Shown piece after piece: positions 22,826 to 35,148 of a stretch of 64,000 bases of DNA. The DNA comes from Leucaena leucocephala (taxonomy: Eukaryota; Streptophyta; Magnoliopsida; Fabales; Fabaceae): assembly GCA_037074615.1 (NCBI GenBank), contig CM073551.1:15623750-15687749 (forward strand), written 5' to 3'. Each line of letters opens with the position of its first letter. Position 1 is the stretch's first letter. The notes under the pieces are model-generated. The model made no database searches. It had not been told where the DNA came from and saw only the letters and a list, made by a program, of their open reading frames with translations. The position numbers were made by a program, and so were the translations under genes.

Positions 22826-25800
22826 TAAATTGAAACATCCTCCCTTAGACCCCTCAGAGTACACTTGTGGAAGCGATATTGACTCGATTATATCTTAACT
22901 TAAGCCCATAAATTAAAATTTTACTCTTAAGTTTCTTATTCTGAACCTTTACTTTGAGAAATGATTTATCTCATTCTACACATCCAAATGAGGCTTATTA
23001 CCTATCCACGTAAAGCCCCAGATGTATGCTACTGGGTCACCAAATTTCCCGGCCAAACTCTTTCGTTTACTAGGTCAAACTGAGGTCGGAACACCGCTGC
23101 CTCAAGACCTGCGAATTTCTCTATTAATTTCTTAACTTTTCAATTACTCTCATAATTACTTTTCTTATGTATAACCCATTATTCTAGCTACTTATACACA
23201 AGCTGAACATGCCAAACAATATTTATTATTAAATAATAAATTGTTATACAACAAGGCATGAACAAAATCCTCATATCTCTATTACTTCTTTCTTATCGAA
23301 AATCCGGCAGTATAACTACTATACTTCATCTTTAAAAATAACTGAACTATACTGATTCGGTAATTCCCATGAGAACTACCATTATACGTAAGTACCCAGG
23401 AAATACTAGATGAACCGACTAGGTCCACTCACTTCCAGACTCCTTAGACAGTACCTACGTACACAGTACTTATCATATCCTATCTTCATTATGGACATTC
23501 TGCCATAATTTTGGCAGCAGAACGGCGTCTTTAGCATTCTCAAAATTTACTTCGACATAACCTCTCTGTAAAGGGTTATACATAGGGGATGAGATTCGGT
23601 GGAATCTCAGTAGTAAACGGTACCACAAACAATGTATGCAAGTAAATGCTTAGTGTTAAACATGCTGGCTTTAGTATGATTATGCTTGCATTATGACATA
23701 TACATGCTTCTTTGTTCTTACTTATAATATATGTCCATAGCATAAAAAGAAACAGAGCATTATCAATCATACATGCTTCACATAACCCAGACAAGTAAAT
23801 AGCATATTAACAACACTCAAGCAATAAGCATACAAGTTTAGGTATAAGTCCACTACCTGGCGTGTAACCCTTCCTCTAGTCCTTGACCTTTACTCTGAGG
23901 TCCCTTCTTTATAGAGGTCAGAGCCTATACATAGCATAATACTATTTTATTATTATCTTATCCAGTATAACTCCACTTAACTCAAGCTTATCTTGAGATA
24001 CCCCTATCCTGTCAATCCCCTAGCTTCCTTTCTTTCCACGGCTAACCTTATAGAGAGAGATATTCCTCTATTCTAACTATCTAATTTATAAGAACAATCG
24101 TCTAATTTATTAGAGCAGGGACTAGAACAACTTACTTACCTTATTCCTAAGCTTGTCGAGTCCCTAAGCTCCTTGGATTACTCCTAGCTCTGAGAGAACT
24201 CCTTCTTTCTCTTTCTTTCTCTCTCTCTCTTCCATTCTCTTCTTCTTGGCTGTGGAGTGGTGTGTGGAATGGGAGGAGGGGTGAGGGTATTTATAGGTGG
24301 AGGAAGGTGGAATGGATGGCTCATATCGAATCAAGATTAACGGCTCAGATCAAGAAGCTTCGCCTGCATCATCGTGATGACATCATCCTCCATAATGACT
24401 CATTAAAAGTGGCATCATCATGGGACACCTCACACGCTTAGGTGGCGTAAGGGTGGGTCCCTCGGGATACCTCACTAGCTGACTCAGTGCTTCCAGAGAA
24501 TTCCAGAGCCTTGTCCAGAGAATGAGCGGCTGAGATCGTGCCACGTGTCCTTATCTTTTTCTTCTTTCCCCATATCAGTGCCATGTGGCACCTTATGGGT
24601 ACCTTTTATGCCACCTCATGGCTTCCAAATAAGTCTCAAGCTTTATCTGATCAATTCCCCGGTTATAATGTCAACCAAGTAACTCTACTTTATTGAAAAA
24701 GTACTAAAACAATATTTTAATGCCACTTTAACCCACATAATTCTTGGGCTACGTTTTTGCACTCTGGGAATGCTATCTTGGGTCTCTGATCAAGCTCAAT
24801 AACTCTTATGGCTCAATTCCCAAGACACATCCCTTGGTAAATTACCAAAATGTCATTAGTTCCTCTTTCTTTACTTTAATGAGTCTAGGGGTATTATTGT
24901 CTTTTCACCTCTTACCAGAGTATTCTCTGACCCTTGTCAACTATCCAGATAACCTTTCTTGACCGTCTAACCTTAGTCAAATGACCAAAATACCCTTTAC
25001 TCATTCTTTACTCATTTTATAACACAGGGGTATTTTCGTCATTTTGCACCTTTTTGGGACACCAGCCCCTTTTACCGCTGAACTGATATCATGGGCCTGG
25101 GCCTCCCTTGGTGTCATTATGGGCCTCTGAGTGACACCATCTGGGCTCATTCGATCCCAGTTTGCTTACCGATTAATTCCCCAATCGGATATCGGGGGTT
25201 CACAAACTCCCGTCTAAATTTATTAAAAAATGAATAACTTTTTCTACAGAACTCCTTTCGGGATTCTGTCAGTTCCCTGACCTCTGGCTTCACAGGGCGC
25301 ACATTCTTGTAACTTTTCACTCACATCTGAGGTCCAGGAGATCTGATAAAAATTTCAGATAACTTTCTGACTATTAGATAAATTTCAGCTATCTGGAACT
25401 TTAATAAAATTTATGTATTAGACTAGATTAACCAGCATCATTTCCTCTATCTACTAGTGAAATTTGGGACTGAAATGCTTCCGGGCAGTTCTAAGTCACT
25501 CCCGACTCAACTTTCTATAATTACCATTTTGCCCCTGGAAACTTTTCTTCTTTTCAATTAAGTCCCTCAACTTTTCATAATTCTTACATACTCATAGGGA
25601 CCTCATATGTATATTTCACAGTTCAGTGAAATGATCAGCATAATTTTCTCTATTTTATGGTAAAATATGGTACTCATCGGCTACTAGATTATGCCCCTAT
25701 ACTCTATTTCTGACCTCTTTACTTATCTTCTTATCATTCATCTTAAGTTCTCAAAATTCTCTTTCAACAACTCATCCCCTGAACTCTTCGGGAGTCATTG

Positions 25801-28369
25801 TTAATTGAAAGGCTCGACAACCCGCCCATATCAGGTTATCTTACTCAGGAGTCAGCCCATATCTAGCCACCTGCAGAATTCCTAGGCTTAAGACTTAGGA
25901 TATTCCTTACATTCCTCTTTTTGAACCTAGGTGAACTGTCCCTATTTTGTAGGTTAAAGACTTAACTCATCTTTAAATCCCGAGGGACTTAGCTCATTCC
26001 TCGAGTTCCTACAAAATATAGGTAAGTGATCTCCCTAAAACATCCTCACTTAAACTCCTCAGAGTACACTTGCGGAAGCAATATTAGCTCGATTATATCT
26101 TAACTTAAGCCCAGAAATTAAAATTTTACTCTTAAGTTTCTTATTCTGAACCTTTAATTTGAGAACTGATTAATCCCATTCTACACATCCAAACAAGGCT
26201 TATTACCTATCCACGTAATGCCCCAGATGTGTACAACTGGCTCACCAAATCTCGTGGCCAAACTCCTTCGTTTACTAGGTCAAACTTAGGTCAAAACACT
26301 GCTACCTCAGGACCTGCGAATTTCTCTTTTCATTTCTCATTCACAAATTGAACATGCCAAACAATGTTTATTATTGAATAACAAAATGTCATACAACAAG
26401 GCATACATAAAATTCTCATATTTCTATTACATCTTTTTCTGCCCGAATTTTGGCAGTATAACCGCTAGGCTTCATCTGTACAAAGAACTGAACCGTACTG
26501 ATTCGGTAATTCCCTCATGAGAACTACCATTCTACGTAAATACCCAGGAAAGACTGGATGAACCGGCTAGGTCCACTCACTTTCAGCCTCCTTAGACAAT
26601 ACCTACGTACACAGTACTTATCATATTCTGATGTTCAGTCTTAAATTCGGCAGCATAACGGCGTCTCTCAAAATTCTTAGAATTCAGTTCAACATAATTT
26701 CCCTGTAATGGGTTAGATATGGGGAATGAGATTCAGGGGAATCTCAGTAGTAATAATCATAACAATATATGTAATGCAGAGTGACAGTGCTTGCTTGTGA
26801 TTGTGTACAAATAAGTATGCTGCGTGCTTCCATATTCAATAACATATGATCATAGCATTGTAATAGAGCTTCAGACATAACATATAAGACAACAATCCAA
26901 CCAAACAATAGCACATCAAATCACAAAGCCATTACATAAAAGCTAGGATTAGTTACTACCTCAAAAGCTTAGCAGAACTCTACTATCTCTATACTGCTTC
27001 CAGCTCCGCCAGAACTTCCTTTCTTCCTTTCTTTCTCCTTCTCTCTCTTCTTTCTCTCTCTTTCTTGCCCAAAACCGTGATGCAAATGAAAGGGGAGGGG
27101 GTATTTATAGTTTCCTTCGATGGCATTTCTGTAATTTTGAAGCCCTCTGAACATGTAGCAACCGATTTTCCTAGAATTTCCTATTTTCTTTTATTCCTTT
27201 TTACTGCATCATCCAGGACACCTCAGCGGACACCTCAGCAACACATTTCTCACATGTCTAAACCCCGGGACACCTCATCAGCTGACTCAGCATTTCCAGA
27301 CAGTTCCAGAGTCTTGCACCGGAATCAACGGCTGAGATCGTGCCACGTGTCCTTAGCTTTTCTTCTTCCTCTAAGATTGCTCCATGTGTCACCTGGAAGG
27401 GACCTTTCACGCCTTCCAATGCTATCCAGATAAGTCCTGGACTTTATCTGATTACCTCCTCGGTTATCGTGCCAACCGAGTAACTTTACTGAAAAGTCAC
27501 TAAATCATTATTTTAATGCCACTTTTCCCTATGAATCACTGGGCCTGCATTTTTGGGCCTGAGAATATCCTCTTGGGTCTCTGACAGCCCAAATACTCTG
27601 ATGGCACGATTTCCAAGAAACGCCCCTTGGCAAATTACCAAAATGCCCTTAGTCTCTCTTTCTTTACTTTACTAGGTCTAGGGGCATTATTGTCTTTTCA
27701 CATCTTACCAGAGTACTCTCTGACCCTGGTCAACTATCCAGATACCCTGTCTGGACTGACTAACCTTAGCCAAATGACCAAAATACCCTTTACTCATTCT
27801 TTCACTATTCTATAACATAGGGGTATTTTCGTTATTTTGCACCTTTTTCCCGGACACCGGCCCCTTTTACCACTGGACTGATATAATGGGCCTAGGCCTT
27901 CCCTGGTGTCACTGAGGGCCTTAGAAACACTATACGGCCCCCTGGCCATAGTCCGATTGTAACATCCCAATTTTTGGGTCTAGTTGAACTAGGAGGTAGT
28001 CTGATATGGGCAGGCTGCTAAACCCGTAGTCCCAGGGTAGTAATCTGATATGGGCGGATTATTTACCTGTATTTTGTAGGATCCGAGGGATGAGCTAAGT
28101 CCTTCAGGATGTAAAGATGAGTTAAGTCTTTAACCTACAGAATCGGGACAGTTCACCTAGGTTCAAAATGAGGAATGGGAGGAATGTCCTAAGTCTTAAG
28201 CCTAGGAATTCTGCAGGTAGCTTGATATGGGCTGGCTCCTGTGTAAGATAACCTGATATAGAAGGTTGTCGAGCCTTTCAATTAACAAGGACTCCCGAAG
28301 AGTAGGGGATGAGTTATTGAAAGAGAATTTCTAGAACTTAGGATAAAGGATAAGAAGAAAGTGAGATAA

Positions 28370-28460
28370 GATAGACCCCAGAATTATGCTAAGATTCTAT
28401 GGGGTGAGATATGAAAGAAATGGACACTACTTATGAGGGCAGTAGAGTTGTCTATAAGAA
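28370..28460 (+). repeat. Internal-region sequence captured in an LTR
   Basis: AGATAGACCCCAGAATTA through ATGAAAGAAATGGACACTAC and TTGTC.ATAAG parallels 6926-7022, which lies in the internal region just before the polypurine tract of the gag-only element. Here it lies inside an LTR. Confidence 0.65.
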
Positions 28461-28500
28461 AGAAAGCAGACAGTATGAGAAGGATGTATTGGTGACTTTT

Positions 28501-28712
28501 GGTCGCGACGAGGAAGTAGATTGGTCGCGACTAATATTGGCAGAGAGGATTGGTTGTGACGGATATGTATGTGGTGTCGCGACTAATGAGTAGAATGATC
28601 CTGGTCGCGACTAGAATATGTTGTGGTCAAGATGAAAGACTGTTATGGTCGCGACTAATGAACACAGAAGGTGTTATGTCGCGATGAGATGATGGCTAGG
28701 TCGCGACTAGTG
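28501..28712. repeat. GTCGCGA palindrome cluster
   Basis: Seven intact copies of GTCGCGA occur at about 28502, 28524, 28576, 28604, 28648, 28678 and 28700. Most extend to GGTCGCGACTA. Two decayed copies are seen near 28554 and 28626. Spacers are unrelated and 22-52 bp apart. The 8-bp core GTCGCGAC is palindromic and very CpG-rich for this AT-rich window. Confidence 0.85.
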
Positions 28713-29426
28713 ACTATAAGTAGTGCTAGCCGTATGGGCCAAGAGTGGTGAAGGTCCAAATGAGATAGTTACCCGGTTAGAGATAGAACTGGGAAAAGAG
28801 GTCAGATACAGGAAAGGTTCTCTGGAGACCATGAGATGGACTGATAAGGTATCCTCATGGGACCCACAAGATGACACATGAGTGGTTCGGTGACCTTTCA
28901 GTAGAGTAAAGTTACTCGGCACAAAAACCGAGGAGGTGATCAGATAAGTCTGGGACTTATCTGGATAGTATTGGAAGGCGTGCAAGGTCTCTTCCAGGTG
29001 CCACATGGCTCTAGTCTGGAGGAAGCAGATAAAGCTGAGGACACGCTTTACGAGGTAGGACTTTGGCCCGTTGAGTTAGCATGCTGAGGTGTCCAGGAAT
29101 TGTGACATGTGGAAAATGTGCTGGTGAGGTGGCTGCTGAGGTGTCCCTTGAGGTGGCACTGATGATGCAGTAAAAGGAAATTAAGGAAAATATGAAATTC
29201 CAGGAGAAATCAGGACCACAGGATCAGATGGTATGGAAATTACAGAAATGCCATTGGAGGAGGTTATAAATACCCCCCCTTCTTCATTGGCTTCACGCAT
29301 GGCAAGGGAAGAGTGAGAGAAAGTATAGAGAGAAGGAGAAGGAAAGGAAGAGAGAAAGGAAGAAAGGAAGTTCTGGCGAAGCTGGAAGAAGAATAGAGAT
29401 AGTAGAGGTTCTGCTAAGCTAGCAAG

Positions 29427-29681
29427 GTAGTAACTAATCCTAGCTTTTATGTAATGGCTTTGTGATTGATGTGCTATTGTTTGGTTGGATTGTTGTCTTA
29501 TATGTTATGTCTGAAGCTCTACTGCAATGCTATGATCATATGTTATTGAGTATGGAAGCACGCGGCATACTTATCTGTACACAATCACAAGCAAGCACTG
29601 TCACACTGCATTACATATACTGTTATGATTATTACTACTGAGATTCCCCCGAATCTCATCCCCCTTGTATACCCATTTCAG
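29427..29681 (+). other. Putative leader intron of the innermost solo LTR
   Basis: Donor-like AAG|GTAGTAACT at 29427 and acceptor-like CCCATTTCAG ending at 29681, 255 nt. The hairpin GAGATTC/GAATCTC lies about 10-25 nt before the acceptor. Inferred from comparison with the other LTRs. Confidence 0.45.
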
Positions 29682-30877
29682 GGAGGTTATGTCGAGGTAT
29701 ATTTTGAGAATCTTGAGAGACGCCATTATGCTGCTGAAATTTTGGCGGAGATAGCAGTAGTGGAGGAAGGATATGATGTGTACTGTGTACGTAGGTACTG
29801 TCTAAGGAGGCTGGTAGTGAGTGGACCTAGCCGGTTCATCCAGTCTTTCCTGGGTACTTACGTAGAATGGTAGTTCTAATGAGAAAATTACCGAATCAGT
29901 ACAGCTAGTATAGCTTCCGCAGGTGTGCTCTGAGGAGTCTAAGGTAGGATGTTTCACCGATCATCCCTATTGGGACTGCTTTTCCTTTACCGATTATAAC
30001 TGTAAATTCCCATCTTCCGGAATTTTTACAGAAAAATCGGGACCTCAAATCAAAATTCCGTGACTCCTCACTCAACCCGAAATCCTTTTCTCTATCTCCC
30101 GGTATTTTCAGATATTTTATCCGGACCGGGCTATTTTGGCCTGAAAAAGCGCTCCCGCCACATTTTTCCAAAATGACCATTTTACCCCTGGTCACATTTC
30201 TAATTCTTTCATATACATAGAGACCTCATATGCACATTTCATAGTTCAGTGAAATGATCAGCATAATTTTCTCTATTTTCCAGAAAAATATGGTACTCAT
30301 CGGCTACCAGCCTGATCTTTCCCAAAATTACGATTTTGCCCCTGCATTCTCTTTCTGGCATCTATTCATCTTCTCATCCTTCATCTTAAGTTCTAGAAAT
30401 TCTCTTTCAATAACTCATCCCTTAAACTCTTCGGGAGTCATCGTTAATTGAAAGGCTCGACAACCCGCCCATATCAGGTTATCTTATACAGGAGCCAGCC
30501 CATATCAAGCTACCTGCAGAATTCCTAGGCTTAAGACTTAGGATATTCCTCACATTCCTCATTTTGAACCTAGGTGAACTGTCCCAATTCTATAGGTTAA
30601 AGACTTAACTTATCTTTAAATCCTGAAGGACTTAGCTCATCCTTCGGATTCCTACAAAATACAGGTAAGTGATCCGCCCATATCAGATTATTACCCTGGG
30701 ACTACAGGTTTAGTAGCCTGCCCATATCAGACTACTTCCCAGTCCCCCTAGACCAAAAATTGGGATGTTACACTCCCCATATCAGATTACTATTCTGGGA
30801 CTACGGGTTTAGTAGCCTGCCCATATCAGACTACCTCCCAGTTCTCCTAGACCTAAAAATCGGGATGTTACATAAAT

Positions 30878-33210
30878 CTCCTGCAAGCATGTTTGACAAT
30901 TTTTTTGAGATTTATATCTGTAATCTTAGGAATGAACATTGCAAATGCTTTAATTTTTTTATTTACTCCTACAGAAACTTGAAGAATTGCAATATTCAAT
31001 AACTCAATTCTTTGTGCATACATAAACTACAAAATAAATATCTCTTTTTATGCATAAAGACATTTATTTCACTACGCTCAATTGTTCTAAATTGTTCATA
31101 TCATATTCTCTGAGCATGTGAATATTATTGTTTCCTACAACCAAACTATGATGGATCCAAGTAAGTTGGATACCATGGAAGAAAAAGATTTATATTGTAA
31201 GAAAGAAAGTTAGAGAAAGCTGCATCTCAAGAATATGGCTACACAGAATCTTGAGGAAGTAGACTTTTGATTCTGGTTCTAAATCTCATAAACCTAAAGA
31301 ATTAGAAAGCAGCACACAGAAATCAAGTATAACTGGAACAAGAGTGATGATGGTGAAATATATTCCTACCCAATAATGTTCTTATTAAATGAATTCATAT
31401 TTGGGTAATGAATACTTATTCCTTGTTGCAGTCCATTAGCAATAATTCTTTAAAGGTTTTCAAAATATTTTGAGATTGCTAAATGGACGTAAAGCAAAAT
31501 TATGCATAGTTTTTTTTAATTTGTTTTGAAATATGTAATCCAAAATTTAGTTTTCTTGGATTTCAAATTCATGCATCAAATGTTTTGATCTCTACAAAAA
31601 TTGCATACACTTGATTATGAAAATACTAATGTTTTCACTTACATAAATTTGATTTTGATTGGCATTCAAATTTTTTCAAAGCTAGAAGTTAATATCTTTG
31701 AGTGAAAATTTAAAAAATGCTTCAAATCCATCTTGAAGATATTTTCGCTATACTGATCATTGATCTTAATGTGTTATTCTATGCTCGAACTTCTGAGTCC
31801 TCCTATCCAATGAGTTAGACTTACTATCTGTCTAACAAGTTAATCATCTATATGAATTTCAAGTCTATCCTCATAGAAAGATTATAATACATAAGAGCCT
31901 TATGCTTAATGTGCACATCCCTTACTGGCTGAGTTATTCCAAGCATGAAAATGTGTTAATCATTTCAACATAATGGCTTGTATTCTCGGCTGGAACCTAT
32001 TTAACACTATAGTCATTTGGACTAACGGGTTGTAGTTCATCATTTTTAAAACAAATCCAGTATTTGAGTATGAGCAAAGTCTTTGAATCTTTATCGTGCA
32101 AAGCCTTTTTGGTTAACACTTATCTATATGAATTTTGCTCTTGAAAATTTTTCTAATGTGTTAACTTTGATGTTTAACATGTTATCCAACTTAATCTTTC
32201 AAAGTGAAGCTATTTGATATTTTTTTCTACAAATTGCTAACTTTAATGGTTTTAACAAAAGTATATGTTTTAACAAGTTTTAAAACCTGTTTTCAAAGTT
32301 ATATCTTTTGATTAATTTTATTTCAAAGGAAGCATTGTTTCTCAGAAAAAGTTTGCATTCTCATCCTTCAACAATTTTATCATATTGTGTTTATTTTTGT
32401 GAAATATGTGTATTAATCGATTAATTAATCGACTAATGTATGTCTATGAGTTATGTTTTATAGAATTAATCGATCAATTATTCCATTATTTGAGATTAAT
32501 TGAACAACTAATCGATTAATCAATAATAAATATGATGAATGATTTCATTTTTATAGAGCTAATCGATTAACAGTTCCATTAATTGGGATTAATTGAACAC
32601 CTAATCGATTAATCAATGTTAAATGTTGATTGTGTGCTTATATGTAAAATTAATCGATTGACTAATCGATTAATGAACATTAATCTAACATATAATAGAT
32701 TAATACATAATCCAAAATTATATTTCAAGTTTATGCATCAAATTGTTTTGATTTTAAAAAAAGTTCATATACTTTATTTGAAAATCAATTTACTGTATGA
32801 AACTGATTTGAAAAAATCTCATTTGACTGATTTAGTTGAATTCCAGTTTGACTAGTATGTGTTTTTCGACTGAGGAATCTATCTTTATAAAATCTTTGAG
32901 AAATTGTATAAAAACCTTATTCCAAAAGAAATATTATTTCTCAAAAGTTTCTACATTACAGAGATAGAATTTATTTTTCAAAGATTTTTTTTATTTTATT
33001 ATATTCAAAAGAATTTCAAAGCAAATGATTTACTCAGAAGGTACCCTAATATGTCACCAACATTTAGTACAAATAAAATTGCTCTATCTAATCCCTTAGA
33101 CTCAATAAGCATTGAGTACCAAAGAAACTCATTTGATTGTAGGATTAAAAGCAAGCAAGGTCTCTCTTCTTCCAAGCTTCAACCAACTATACAATTAAGG
33201 GGGAGCTTCA
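30878..33210 (+). mobile_element. Copia internal remnant, no recognisable pol
   Basis: This continues the element interrupted at 22825. It is very AT-rich, with no RT or integrase motif visible. A TTAATCGATTAAT palindrome cluster lies at 32410-32700, like that of the LTR at 35149-37799. ATTAAGGGGGAGCTT at about 33195-33209 resembles the extra internal polypurine tracts of Sireviruses. The frames at 32616 and 32904 are not recognisable proteins. Confidence 0.5.
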
Positions 33211-33853
33211 TATTTACATGTGTAATATAACTTAAAGCTCACCTTCTATCTTTTTTGTTTCCTAGTTCATTTATCTAATATGCATTTACTGTCAAGATTA
33301 TCATGTTTTGATGATAAGTTGTTCATTTAGCCCCTTTCATAATTATAATCTGAGAATACTATATCAAGAAAGGTGATTTAAGAACACTAACTTGAGCATG
33401 GAAAAAGGAAAGAATTAATTTTGCAGGTTGCTCCAATGAGGGGAAGCTAACTGATGAAGAAGTGAAGTATTAATTGATCTCATAATCTTACTCAATGTCC
33501 TACTCAACTAATGTGAGGTAAAATGTATTTATTTTTTTAAAATTGGTCGATTAAGTGTTCCACTAGGCAATTAGTCAATCTCAAGTTTGACTAATATAAG
33601 GGTTTTTAGTTAAAATAGCTCAACATCACATCTCATTCAGTTTGAACCTTAATTCGATTAATTCAAATCCACTCAACCCAAAATCCCTCCAAACTTCAAA
33701 TATCCTCCATAAATCATCCGAAAATAACACTACCATAAACCTCCAAGCCTCATTAACACCTATTGTCAGTTTGATTCTTCAATCATCTCTATAGTTGTCA
33801 AAATAGCCAGAGCTTATCAGATACTCTTTCAGACAGATAGGTCATTCATTGGA

Positions 33854-34947
33854 ATGCTTGCATTTTTAACCTATAGACATGTACATCCTGTACCAAATTG
33901 TTTACTATATATATATTCAAGATGTATGACCAACAAATCTAGTAGTTTCTTATACTTAACCCAGGAAGATTATCTAAGACTGACTAGGATTATTAATGGA
34001 GAGAAGATCAGTATTAGAGAAATGATATACCATGAGATAAGGGAGTGGAGTTCTATCTCTATAGAACCAGGGTAACTCACATGCCATATCCTCATCTGGT
34101 CTCTTTCTTCTTGAACAAGTTCAATATTCATCATTTAGAAAAAGGAAGAGATACAGGCTTTTAGAACTACACAGCTCCATAAGATACAGATTTACCTTCC
34201 CTTTGAACCAGAAAAAGAGAAATCATATAAGAGAAAAGATAAGGGTAAGCTGCCTGCTGCAAGTGCCGCTAAGCCTTAGGATGAGGCTCATTCTTCTGTA
34301 GCTCCTCAATCATCCATTGCTCTATCTTTTTTTTGGATCTTTCATCAACAGTTTCTTTAAGCTCAGATGGAAAATATGGAAAGCAAAATGTATACAAATG
34401 GAAGGAAAAATGGTGTTTCTATTGAAAGATTTCTGGCCCAGTAGCACAAAGAATTGAAAAAGGAATTCAGACAGAAATTTGAAATCTTAAACCAACAGAA
34501 TGTTCTTCTCAGTGATAAAAATAAAGTACTAATAGCGTTGGTTTAAGCTCTGTGGATAAAGAACAAAGATCTGAAGCAAGAGTTAGAAGGAGTGAGCTCA
34601 GGTTAGATGATGTGAAGAATATCTGGTATACTATCTGATGTTTGGGGCTTTCTATATCTAAGGATGACTTGGCTCCTGAGTCTACTATGTCTGCTCTTAT
34701 TTCTTCCCCTAAACCTGCTATTGATTTAGTTGTCTCTGATATTCTTGAGTTATCCACTAGACAAATAGAGGCACCCTCAACTACACCCTCAACTCGTCCC
34801 ACTAAACCACCAACTAAACCCTCAGTTGAACCATTACCCACTGAGCCATTAAACCTACCTATCATCATCTCTTCAGCCACCCTTTCTGATATTGACAAAA
34901 AGGGGGAGAAGAAGAATGTAATGATTGTTGATGTTATATTAGATTAA
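33854..34947 (+). pseudogene. Degenerate 3' ORF of a Sirevirus-like copia element
   Basis: The frame at 33854-34075 has a YLTQEDYLRLTRIINGEKI-like stretch and an IREMIYHEI motif. In a shifted frame a MPYPHLVSFF-like segment follows. This pattern matches the uncharacterised ORF found after pol in many plant Sirevirus-like elements (the position sometimes called env-like). After stops, a threonine- and proline-rich segment (34642-34947) ends in DIDKKGEKKN. Several stops and frameshifts are present. Family assignment is from memory of the pattern; function unknown. Confidence 0.45.
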
Positions 34948-35135
34948 ACTGGCGTGTATAGTTGTATAACTATGAACTTATCTGAATATATTTACAACTT
35001 GAGTTATATATATTAAATCATTCTCTCATATTACTCTCTAGTTTATTTGGCTTATCTTTTATGAGATTAAGTAATATTGAATACTGCATATTGCATATCA
35101 ATTTGAATCATCTTGAAAATGGTTTTGTCATCATC

Positions 35136-35148
35136 AAAAAGGGAAGAA
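35136..35148 (+). promoter_or_regulatory. Polypurine tract before copia LTR A
   Basis: CAAAAAGGGAAGAA directly precedes TGTTAGATTATATG. An almost identical tract precedes the other copia LTR at 38715, which supports both LTR starts. Confidence 0.8.

Larger units (their letters stand above)
27958..29956 (+). mobile_element. Solo LTR, forward, innermost of three nested, TSD CCGAT
   Basis: It starts TGTAACATCCC and ends GGATGTTTCA, 1999 bp, flanked by CCGAT at 27953-27957 and 29957-29961. It is a short variant: much of U3 is missing and is replaced by a stretch like Ty3 internal sequence (28370-28460) and by a GTCGCGAC array (28501-28712). TATA box at 29275-29282, intron-like interval 29427-29681, U5 block after it. 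An 82-codon frame (29625-29873) crosses the hairpin and acceptor and is probably not a gene. Confidence 0.95.
26036..30772 (-). mobile_element. Solo LTR, reverse, middle of three nested, TSD CTCCC
   Basis: The plus strand starts TAAAACATCC (the canonical TG has become TA) and ends TGGGATGTTACA, flanked by CTCCC at 26031-26035 and 30773-30777. Its own sequence is 2733 bp once the inner LTR (27958-29956 and one TSD copy) is removed. It interrupts the outer LTR about 95 bp from that LTR's end. Confidence 0.93.
22831..30872 (-). mobile_element. Solo LTR, reverse, outermost of three nested, TSD TAAAT
   Basis: The plus strand starts TGAAACATCC and ends CGGGATGTTACA, flanked by TAAAT at 22826-22830 and 30873-30877. 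Without the inserted LTR (26036-30772 plus its TSD copy) it is 3300 bp. It contains a reverse TATA box (24288-24295), hairpin GAGATTC/GAATCTC near 23587, acceptor-like TTTACAG near 23567 and a reverse donor GTAAGT near 24138. No internal region remains. Confidence 0.93.

Noticed and set aside
28501..28712. CRISPR-like array of short repeats and unique spacers
   Set aside because: The repeats are 8-11 bp palindromes with irregular 22-52 bp spacing inside a plant LTR; no cas genes. Not a CRISPR.
29625..29873. 82-codon frame in the innermost solo LTR, with GGYVEVYFENLERR
   Set aside because: It spans the hairpin and the acceptor-like site. Other copies have frame-breaking length changes and stops in the same block, so a protein is unlikely.
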